Below are positions 52,541 to 59,670 of a DNA stretch of 64,000 nt, piece by piece; position 1 is the stretch's first letter, and every line of letters starts with the position of its first letter. The notes below the pieces were generated by a model. It searched no databases. It saw only the letters and a list, made by a program, of their open reading frames with translations, and had not been told where the DNA came from. Made by a program: the position numbers and the translations under genes. Source of the stretch: Sphaerisporangium perillae (GTDB taxonomy: Bacteria > Actinomycetota > Actinomycetes > Streptosporangiales > Streptosporangiaceae); NCBI RefSeq assembly GCF_023276435.1, contig NZ_JALLPO010000005.1, forward strand, positions 124,001 through 188,000, in the 5' to 3' direction.

Positions 52541-53589
52541 GACCTGTCCCTTCCTGCCGTGTCCGCCTCGTCGCCGCCTTCCCGCGACCGGTCCCTCGTC
52601 ACCTCTCCGCATGACTCGCGGACCACGAGCACGGCCGGGAGCACCACCGAATCGGGGGTGCTCCCGTGCAGGATGTCGAGGATCACCCGCACCGCGCGCC
52701 GTCCGAGCTCGGCCGTCGGCTGGGCGATCGCGGTGATCGGCGGGTGGGTGTGGGCGAACCATGGCACGTCGTCGAAGGACGCCAGCGCGATGTCGGCCGG
52801 GATCCGGAGCCCCCGCTTCCGGATCTCGTCCAGCGCGCCCAGCGCCATGAGGTTGTCGCCCAGGAAGATCACTTCAGGCGGCTCGGGCAGGTCCAGCAGC
52901 GCGGAGGTGTGCGCCTGGCCGCTGCCGGCCCGGAAGTCGCCCACCCGCACATACTCGGGCGGGACCGTGAGGCCGTTCTCGGCCGCCGCCGCGAGGAACG
53001 CCTTCGTGCGTTCGCGCCCGGTGGACAGCGTGCCCGGGCCCGAGACGAACGCGACCCGGCGGTGCCCGAGGTCGCGCAGGTGGCGGATCAGCTCCCCGAT
53101 CGCCCGCGTGCCGTCCGCCCGGACCGACGGGACCTCCAGCCCGGGAATCGTCCGGTCCAGGAAGACCAGCGGCCTGCCGTTCCGCGTCACCTCCTCGATC
53201 AACGGCGTGACCTCGGCGGTCGGGCAGATGAGCAGCCCGTCGACGCGCTGCTCCAGGAGGGTGCGCACGTAGTGGTCCTGCTGGTCGGCCCGCTCGTCGG
53301 CGTTGCCGATGACGACGGTGTACCCGGCCGCCCGCGCCTCGTCCTCGACGGCCCTCGCCAGCTCGGTGAAGAACGGGTTGAGGATGTCCCCGATGACCAG
53401 TCCGAGCGTTCTGGTGGCCTCGGTGCGGAGCGAGCGCGCCACCGCGTTCGGCACGTAGTTCAGCGCGGTCATCGCCGCGTACACGCGGGTCCTGGTCTCC
53501 TCGGTGACCGAGGGGTTGTCGTTGAGCACGCGGGAGACCGTGGCGACGGACACGCCCGCGTGTGCGGCGACATCCTTGATACGAGCCAT
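52537..53589 (-). CDS. rbsR: LacI-family ribose operon repressor
   Basis: A 350-residue LacI/GalR repressor. Helix-turn-helix KDVAAHAGVSVATVSRVLND lies at residues 5-24, with hinge VPNAVARSLRTE, followed by a periplasmic-binding-like ligand domain. Its position as first gene of the operon and the pair of palindromes just upstream imply autoregulated control, probably relieved by ribose or ribose 5-phosphate. Confidence 0.92.
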   Translation of the reverse strand: MARIKDVAAHAGVSVATVSRVLNDNPSVTEETRTRVYAAMTALNYVPNAVARSLRTEATRTLGLVIGDILNPFFTELARAVEDEARAAGYTVVIGNADERADQQDHYVRTLLEQRVDGLLICPTAEVTPLIEEVTRNGRPLVFLDRTIPGLEVPSVRADGTRAIGELIRHLRDLGHRRVAFVSGPGTLSTGRERTKAFLAAAAENGLTVPPEYVRVGDFRAGSGQAHTSALLDLPEPPEVIFLGDNLMALGALDEIRKRGLRIPADIALASFDDVPWFAHTHPPITAIAQPTAELGRRAVRVILDILHGSTPDSVVLPAVLVVRESCGEVTRDRSREGGDEADTAGRDRS

Positions 53590-53598
53590 CGGTCCTCC

Positions 53599-53636
53599 AT
53601 GTAATCGATTTCATGAGAGTATGTAATCGATTACAT
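53599..53636. promoter_or_regulatory. Tandem LacI-type operators for rbsR
   Basis: ATGTAATCGATTACAT at 53621-53636 is a perfect 16-bp palindrome, and ATGTAATCGATTTCAT at 53599-53614 differs by one base. The two are exactly 22 bp apart, two helical turns, and lie 10-47 bp upstream of the rbsR start. They overlap the expected promoter and leader and could also affect the divergent peptidase gene. Confidence 0.85.
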
Positions 53637-53724
53637 GGATGTAAACCGGACAGCGTGTGACCTGCATCACACTGAGCGCGCCCGGGGCATGACAGCGGCG
53701 GGTCGCGGGCGGGACGATCGTCCC

Positions 53725-54870
53725 ATGGCCACCGAACCATTCCCGGCCGCGGCCGGGGAACCGCCCGAGTCCTTCCTGCGCGCGTTGGAGGAACTGCTCG
53801 CGGTGCCGTCCACCGCCGACCGGCCCGGCGAGCTGCATCGCGCGCTGGACCTGGTGCTCGGCTTCGTCGGACCGGGTTTCACGGTGGAGAGGTTCGAGTC
53901 GGGCGGCAAACCGAGCGCGCTGCTCTACCACGGAACTGCGGCGCGGCCGCGCTTCCGGGTCGTCCTCAACGCGCACCTGGACGTCGTGCCGGCTCCGCCG
54001 CACCAGTTCCGGCCCAACCGCGACGGCACGCGCCTCTACGCCCGCGGCGCCCAGGACATGAAGGTGTCGGCGCTGGTGCAGGCGCAGGTCTTCCGCGAAC
54101 TGGCGGGCCTGCTGCCGTACCCGATCGCGCTGCAACTGGTCACCGACGAGGAGGTCGGCGGCCGGAACGGCACGCTGCACCAGCTCGAGCAGGGCGTCAG
54201 CGCCGAATTCGTCGTCATCGGCGAGCAGAGCGGGCTGCGCGTCGTCACCGACTCCAAGGGGATGGTCGGGGCGAACCTCCGGGCCACCGGCCGCAGCGCC
54301 CACGGCGCCTACCCCTGGCTCGGCGACAACGCCCTGCTCAAGCTGCAGCGCACCCTGGACAGGGTCCTCGCCCGGTACCCGGTGGCCACCGAGGAGGTGT
54401 GGCGCACGACCGTCAACGTCGCGCGCGTCGAGACCCCTGGCGCGTTCCGCAACCAGGTCCCGGCGTTCGCGGAGGCGTGGCTGGACATCCGCTTCCCGCC
54501 GCAGGACACGGACCTGGACGGCAGGACCGCCGAGGAGATCACCGCGCACCTGGACGCCTTCTGCGAGCCGGGCGTCACCGCGTTCGTCGATCACGTCGAC
54601 CGGCCGCACCACGCCGACCAGAGCGGCGCGGAGGTGCTCGCCCTCCAGCAGGCGGCGCGGGACCAGGGCTACCGCGCCGATTTCCTGCGCAAGCACGGCG
54701 CCGCGGACGGGCGTTTCTACTACGACCGGGGCATCGACGCCGTCATCTTCGGCGTCGGCGGCGACGGCCAGCACGGCCCGGACGAGTACGCCGACCTCAC
54801 CACGATCACGCCGTACTACCGGGCGCTCAAGGACTTCCTGGGACGCCTTCACGCCACTCCGTCCAGATGA
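53725..54870 (+). CDS. M20-family metallopeptidase/deacylase
   Basis: A 381-residue zinc hydrolase. Metal and catalytic residues: VVLNAHLDVVPAPP (His, Asp), ARGAQDMKVSA (bridging Asp), TDEEVGGRNG (catalytic Glu pair) and GDGQHGPDEYADL (late His). A lid/dimerisation domain (GRSAHGAYPWLGDNAL) is inserted at about 180-290. Members include succinyl-diaminopimelate desuccinylase, ArgE and carboxypeptidase G2; specificity is not evident. ATG 53725 is preferred; the longer upstream frame overlaps the rbs operators. Confidence 0.85.
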   Translation: MATEPFPAAAGEPPESFLRALEELLAVPSTADRPGELHRALDLVLGFVGPGFTVERFESGGKPSALLYHGTAARPRFRVVLNAHLDVVPAPPHQFRPNRDGTRLYARGAQDMKVSALVQAQVFRELAGLLPYPIALQLVTDEEVGGRNGTLHQLEQGVSAEFVVIGEQSGLRVVTDSKGMVGANLRATGRSAHGAYPWLGDNALLKLQRTLDRVLARYPVATEEVWRTTVNVARVETPGAFRNQVPAFAEAWLDIRFPPQDTDLDGRTAEEITAHLDAFCEPGVTAFVDHVDRPHHADQSGAEVLALQQAARDQGYRADFLRKHGAADGRFYYDRGIDAVIFGVGGDGQHGPDEYADLTTITPYYRALKDFLGRLHATPSR

Positions 54871-54921
54871 AAAGACCATTGCATGATCGTCCGCACGGAA
54901 GGACCTGCCAGGCCCGAACCG

Positions 54922-55761
54922 CTAGCGGCCCCGAACAGTGGAGGGCCTCGCCTTTTCCCTTCCGGGCGTCGAATGGGCGGCGATGTGGTCCTTTCGGCTG
55001 ATGGCCAGGTAGAGGACGAAGCCGAGGATGGCGGCCAGGAAGAGCGCGCTGGTGACGATCGTGCCGAAGCCGAGGCCACCCTCGTCGGATGGCTGCGAGA
55101 GGTAGTCGCCGAGGGAGGCGCCCAGCGGCCGGGTCAGGATGTAGGCGATCCAGAAGGCCAGGACCGCGTTGATCTTGAGGCCGAAGCGGCCGACGGTCAC
55201 GACCGCGATGAGAACGGCGAAGGCGAGCAAGGACAGGGCGTAGCCCAGGTCGAGGCTTTCGGCGATCAGGTCGCCGGCCGCGGTGCCAAGCGCGAAGGTG
55301 AACAAGATGGCCGCCCAGTAGAAGGCTTCGCGGCGGGTGGTGTAGATGGTGTGGATCGACAGGGTCTTCTCACTGGCGTACCAGGCGCCGAAGGCCGCCG
55401 CCAGGAGGAGGCCGAATGCGAGGGTGGTGACCTGCAGGGAGACCCCGAGATTGTCGGTGAGGTTGTCGGTGATCAGCGTGCCGACGACGCTGATCAGAAC
55501 GACGGCGAGCCAGTACAGCCCCGGGATGTACCTCCTGGCCCGGAACTGGAAGACCAGTGTGATGGCCAGCAAGGCGCCCATCACGTAGCTCGTGTTGGCC
55601 AGGCCGAGATTCAGGTTGGTGTTGAGGAAGTCCGCGGCGGTCTCGCCCACGGTCGTGCACAGCACCTTGATGATCCAGAAGTAGATGGTGACCTCTGGAA
55701 CCTTGTTGAGCATCTGACGGCCGGGTGAGATGCCGCCGGAGAGGCTTGGGGTGGTCATCAT
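54922..55761 (-). CDS. COG4705 family membrane protein
   Basis: A 279-residue integral membrane protein with about eight transmembrane segments arranged as an internal duplication: KVPEVTIYFWIIKVLCTTVG with ETAADFLN, echoed by REAFYWAAILFTFALGTAAG with DLIAESL. Each half then has a short YW-containing loop. COG4705 proteins are found beside two-component systems in many bacteria and are uncharacterised. It lies at the end of the operon after the histidine kinase, with a 57-bp gap. Confidence 0.8.
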   Translation of the reverse strand: MMTTPSLSGGISPGRQMLNKVPEVTIYFWIIKVLCTTVGETAADFLNTNLNLGLANTSYVMGALLAITLVFQFRARRYIPGLYWLAVVLISVVGTLITDNLTDNLGVSLQVTTLAFGLLLAAAFGAWYASEKTLSIHTIYTTRREAFYWAAILFTFALGTAAGDLIAESLDLGYALSLLAFAVLIAVVTVGRFGLKINAVLAFWIAYILTRPLGASLGDYLSQPSDEGGLGFGTIVTSALFLAAILGFVLYLAISRKDHIAAHSTPGREKARPSTVRGR

Positions 55762-55818
55762 GCGCCGAAGGCTGGCATAACCTGCCTGAACGTAACCTGA
55801 CCGCTGTGCGCGCCCGGC

Positions 55819-57087
55819 TCAGGCGCGGGGCAGGCGGAGTTGAAACAGCCCTCCACCGGCGTCGGCGATGGCCAGGACGTCGCCTCCGGCGGCCTGGGCC
55901 AACCGTCGGGACAAGGACAGCCCCAGGCCCGATCCTTGGCGCAGGTGGGCGGCGCTGCCTCGGCGGGCCGGCTCGAAGATCGCCTCTTCCTCGCCCGGCT
56001 GGACGCCGGGGCCGTCGTCGGTGACGGTGAAGACCACCATGGCATCGTCCTGGCGCACCGAGAGGGTCGCGGTGGTGCCGTAGGTACGGGCGTTGTGCAC
56101 GAGCGGGGCCAGGGTGCGCGCGACCAGGTCGGTCTCGCAGCCGACACGCGGCAGGGGGCCGGCCGTGGGTTCGATGATCGCCTGGCTCTCCATCGCCGCC
56201 AGCACGTCGCCGACCTGGCACCCGGTGGATCGGACCTCGGTGCGGGAGAAACCGAGGAGCGTGTCGACCACTCGGGTGAGATCGTCGGCGTCGGCGGTGA
56301 CGGCCAGCAGTGCCGCGCGTAGTTCGGTGTACGGGCGCTTTCTGCTCAACGCGATCTCCGCCTCGGCGCGCAGCCTGGCCAGCGGGGTGCGCAGCTCGTG
56401 CGCGATCTCCGCGCTCAGCCGCCGCTCGTGGCGGAGGTTGGCGGCGACCCGCTCGAGCAGGAGATCCAGGTTGGCGGCGAGGCCGGTGAGTTCGTCGCGC
56501 GGGGGCCCGAGCGCGAACCGGTGGTCGAGGTCGTGTTCGCTCCAGTCCAGCGCCTGCCGGGTCATCGCCGCCACCGGCCTCAGGGCGGCGATGACGACGC
56601 GCCGAGTCAGGATCACGACCAGCACCAGCACGACCGCGTCCAGCAGCAGGGCCGCCAGCAGCGCGAGCCACTCACTGTGCAGGTAAGGCACGCGCGAGAC
56701 GCTCACCACGACCGTCGACCGGTCCAGCGCCGGTACGGCCAGCAGGCGGACGTCGCCCACGTCCAGGAACCGGTCGGCCTGAGCGGGCCACAGCGACCGG
56801 GCGGCCCCGGCCACGCCGGGGGCGGCCCGGGGCTGGGCGACCACCCGCCCTGAGGCGTCGAAGACCCAGGCGTGGGCGTCGACGGCCTCGTCCAGTGGCA
56901 GATCCTCCACGACGAGACCCCGGGCGCCGACCTCCAAGGTGGTCAGCGTGGCCTCGGCGCGAGAGCGCAGCACGAGGTCGGCGTCCCGGTCCAGGCTGCG
57001 TGACAGCACCGTGCCGAAGCCGAGCGTGAGCAGCAGCAGTGCGACGGCGACCGACGCGGTGGAGACGAGGACGAGGCGGCGGCGCAT
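55819..57087 (-). CDS. Sensor histidine kinase
   Basis: A 422-residue membrane kinase. Two transmembrane segments (about 5-30 and 155-180) flank a roughly 125-residue extracellular sensor. A HAMP-like region follows, then the H-box LSAEIAHELRTPLARLRAEA with phospho-His near 245. The ATPase has N-box VHNARTYG, G1 TDDGPGVQPG and G2 GSGLGLSLSRRLA. Its ATG overlaps the response-regulator stop (TGATG). Likely senses an envelope signal, by analogy with kinases encoded with MacB-type ABC operons. Confidence 0.92.
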   Translation of the reverse strand: MRRRLVLVSTASVAVALLLLTLGFGTVLSRSLDRDADLVLRSRAEATLTTLEVGARGLVVEDLPLDEAVDAHAWVFDASGRVVAQPRAAPGVAGAARSLWPAQADRFLDVGDVRLLAVPALDRSTVVVSVSRVPYLHSEWLALLAALLLDAVVLVLVVILTRRVVIAALRPVAAMTRQALDWSEHDLDHRFALGPPRDELTGLAANLDLLLERVAANLRHERRLSAEIAHELRTPLARLRAEAEIALSRKRPYTELRAALLAVTADADDLTRVVDTLLGFSRTEVRSTGCQVGDVLAAMESQAIIEPTAGPLPRVGCETDLVARTLAPLVHNARTYGTTATLSVRQDDAMVVFTVTDDGPGVQPGEEEAIFEPARRGSAAHLRQGSGLGLSLSRRLAQAAGGDVLAIADAGGGLFQLRLPRA

Positions 57088-57779
57088 CACGCCATCCGGT
57101 AGCCGACGCCGCGGACGGTGGAGATCACGTCCGCCTTGCCGAGCCGGTCGAGCTTGCGGCGCAGCCGGGTCAGGTAGGCGTCGAGGGTGTTGTCGTGCAC
57201 GATGGCCCCGTCCGGCCATGCCGCGGCGACGAGCGCGCGCCGGCGCACGACCACGCCGGGCCGGGCGGCGAGCGCCGCCAGCAGCCGGAACTCGGTGGGC
57301 GTGAGCTCGACCACCAGGTCGCCCTCGGCGACCGCGTGCCGGGCGGGGTCCAGGCGAAGTCCCTGGGCCGGGCGTCGCGGGGCGCCGCGTCTGGCCAGCG
57401 CGCCGAGCCGGACGACGAGTTCGGCGAAGGCGAAGGGTTTGACCAGGTAGTCGTCGGCGCCCGCCCGGAACCCCGACAGCAGGTCGGGCAGGCTGCTCCG
57501 GGCGGTGAGCAGCAGCGCCGGGACTCCTACGCCGCGTGCGCGCAGCGCCATCAGCACGTCGCGCCCGTCGGCGTCGGGCAGGCCGATGTCCACGACCAGC
57601 AGGTCGGGAGGGTCGCCCTCTATCGCCCGCAGGAACTTCTCTCCGGTGGGCACGCTGACCCGCACGTCAAAGCCCTCCTCGGCGAGCCCCCGGGACACCA
57701 GGGTCCGGAGCTGGACGTCGTCCTCCACGATGGCCACGGTCGCATCCACGGGGGCAGGTGGTAACGAGACGTAGGTCAT
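57087..57779 (-). CDS. OmpR-family response regulator
   Basis: A 230-residue regulator. The receiver domain has acidic pair EDD (VAIVEDDVQL), phospho-acceptor Asp in LLVVDIGLPDADG, Thr in LLLTARS and Lys in DYLVKPFAFAEL. A winged helix follows (VELTPTEFRLLAALAARPGV, with DNTLDAYLTRLRRKLDRLG in the recognition region). ATG 57779 overlaps the upstream fusion gene by ATGA; an extension to 57836 is possible but would run inside that gene. Confidence 0.93.
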   Translation of the reverse strand: MTYVSLPPAPVDATVAIVEDDVQLRTLVSRGLAEEGFDVRVSVPTGEKFLRAIEGDPPDLLVVDIGLPDADGRDVLMALRARGVGVPALLLTARSSLPDLLSGFRAGADDYLVKPFAFAELVVRLGALARRGAPRRPAQGLRLDPARHAVAEGDLVVELTPTEFRLLAALAARPGVVVRRRALVAAAWPDGAIVHDNTLDAYLTRLRRKLDRLGKADVISTVRGVGYRMA

Positions 57780-59632
57780 CGCCCGGCCGATCCGCTTTGT
57801 CGATCGGTTTCCAGGTCCGCCAGCAGGACTCTCCACCGGTCGCCGATGGCCGCGGGGTCGTAACGCCGCGACGTGTGCAGTCCTTCGGCCCCTATGCGGC
57901 GCCGCGACGCTTCGTCCCCGATGAGGTGGCTGATCGTGGCGGCCAGCGCGTCGACGTCGCGCCGCGGCACCAGGAGCCCGTCGTGCTCGTGGGTGAGGAT
58001 CTCCCGGGGGCCGTGCGGGCAGTCGAAGCTCGCCACGGGCACCCCCTTGCTCAGTGCCTCCAAGATGGTCATCGAGAAACCCTCGTGACGGGAGCTGAGC
58101 GCGAAGACGGAGGCGTCGTCGAGTTCGGCGCCGATGTCGGAACGGGCGCCGGGCAGCTCGACCGAGCCGGTCAGGCCGCGTTTCTCGACGGCGGCTTCCA
58201 GCCGGGCACGCTGTGGCCCGGCGCCGAGGATGCGCAGCGTCCAGCCGGGGTTGGCGGCTTGCACCTGCTCCCAGGCCCTGATGAGCAGGTCGAAGCCCTT
58301 GACCTTGGTGAGGCGGCCGATCGCGAGGACGGTCTTGGCGGTCAACGGGGATGGGCCGCCGGTGAGAGGCGAGAGCGCGTTGGGGATGCGCAGCAGGTGG
58401 TGGGGGGCGCGTGTCCCGAGGGCCGTGCGGTATGCCTGCAGGTCGGCCTCCGTCAAGGTGACGACGGCGTCGAGCCTTCCGTACCTACGGGCGATCATTT
58501 TCCGCAGGGGGGGCTGGTGCGAGGCGAAGCCGACGTGCTCCTGGCCGATGGTGATCACGCCGGGCGGGGCCAGCAGGGCGGCCGCCAGGTTGAGCCCGGG
58601 GCGGGTGGTGATCAGGACGCCGGTGCGCAGCCCACGCAGGAAGCGCAGGAGTTTCAGGTCGGTGCGCAGGTTGAAGGTGGCGTAGGCCGCCTCCTCGCGC
58701 GGGATGAGCCTGCTGCGGCGAAGGGGGGCGAGCCTGGGGAAGCGGGTGGGGCGGCGGTGCCGGCGGTCGTCCAGGAAGGTGACGCGGACGCCGGGCGGCA
58801 CGGGAAAGAAGGGATGCTCTTTGGTCCGGACGACGCTGACGATCTCGACGTCGTGGTCGGCCGCCAGCGTGCCCGCGATGTTGAAGACGGTGCGGATGGT
58901 GCCGCCCATGCCGTAGGCGTGCAACAGGAGGATCTTGATCTTCCGGGTGTCGGGTGGTGCGGCGCGGCGTGCCCTGCGGCGGTTGTCCGCCTGGAGGAGG
59001 AGCACGCCGAGCGCGGGCAGGCGCTTGACGGTCGTCACCAGGTAGATGGCGGCGGGGGTCACCATGATCGAGCCGACGGTGTCGGTGGGGTAGTGGGCGC
59101 CGAGGTAGACCCTGGCGAGCATCTGGGCCGCCACCAGCAGGCAGCCGGCCACCACGACGGGCAGGAAGTAGGCGCTGCCGCCGGCCAGCAGGGCGAGGGC
59201 GATGACGATCGACAGGGTCAGGCACACGTGGCCGCTGGGAAAGCTGTCCTTGCCGAGCTCCTGGACCAGCAGGAAGTGGGCGGCGGGGGGCCGGGGCCGG
59301 GCGATGACGGTCTTGAACAGCAGGCTGACGCCCCACCCCGCGGCGATCACCACCAGCGTGCGCCCGGCGGCGCGGGGTCGCCCCGAGATGGCGAGCGCCC
59401 CGGTGAGAGCGGCGACGAGGGCCGCGCCGACCAAGGTGCCGAAGCCGACGTTCAGCACCTGCGCCACGACGGTCAGCCATGGGGTGCGGGTCGCCTGGAT
59501 CGCCTGGCTCACGTTCATGTCGGCCGCGGTCCAGCCGGGTGTGCGCGCGGTGAAGCCCATGAGGGCGGCGAGGGTCAGGAGTGTGAGGGAGAGCAGGAGC
59601 AGCAGTGGCGTCCGCGGGGCTTTGACGATCAC
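57776..59632 (-). CDS. PAP2-type phosphatase fused to a GT4 glycosyltransferase
   Basis: A 618-residue bifunctional protein. Residues 1-210 are a PAP2 membrane phosphatase with about six transmembrane segments and all three motifs: KTVIARPRP, DSFPSGH and ARVYLGAHYPTD. Residues about 235-605 are a GT4 domain: YGMGGTIRTVFNIAGTLA, VLAIGRLTKVKGFDLLIRAW, LGAGPQRARLEAAVE and the donor motif RHEGFSMTILEALSKGVPVA, with FDCPHGPREIL as in poly(glycerol-phosphate) glucosyltransferases. Suggests sugar transfer coupled to dephosphorylation of a lipid-linked product. Situated between a MacB-like ABC transporter and its two-component system. Confidence 0.85.
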   Translation of the reverse strand: MIVKAPRTPLLLLLSLTLLTLAALMGFTARTPGWTAADMNVSQAIQATRTPWLTVVAQVLNVGFGTLVGAALVAALTGALAISGRPRAAGRTLVVIAAGWGVSLLFKTVIARPRPPAAHFLLVQELGKDSFPSGHVCLTLSIVIALALLAGGSAYFLPVVVAGCLLVAAQMLARVYLGAHYPTDTVGSIMVTPAAIYLVTTVKRLPALGVLLLQADNRRRARRAAPPDTRKIKILLLHAYGMGGTIRTVFNIAGTLAADHDVEIVSVVRTKEHPFFPVPPGVRVTFLDDRRHRRPTRFPRLAPLRRSRLIPREEAAYATFNLRTDLKLLRFLRGLRTGVLITTRPGLNLAAALLAPPGVITIGQEHVGFASHQPPLRKMIARRYGRLDAVVTLTEADLQAYRTALGTRAPHHLLRIPNALSPLTGGPSPLTAKTVLAIGRLTKVKGFDLLIRAWEQVQAANPGWTLRILGAGPQRARLEAAVEKRGLTGSVELPGARSDIGAELDDASVFALSSRHEGFSMTILEALSKGVPVASFDCPHGPREILTHEHDGLLVPRRDVDALAATISHLIGDEASRRRIGAEGLHTSRRYDPAAIGDRWRVLLADLETDRQSGSAGR

Positions 59633-59670
59633 CTATGGGTTCCGATCACGGGTGGGCGGTAGAGGGTGCA

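Noticed and set aside
53635-53724. Longer N-terminus for the M20 peptidase
   Set aside because: The extension overlaps the rbs operator and has no similarity to the family; ATG 53725 precedes the conserved domain.
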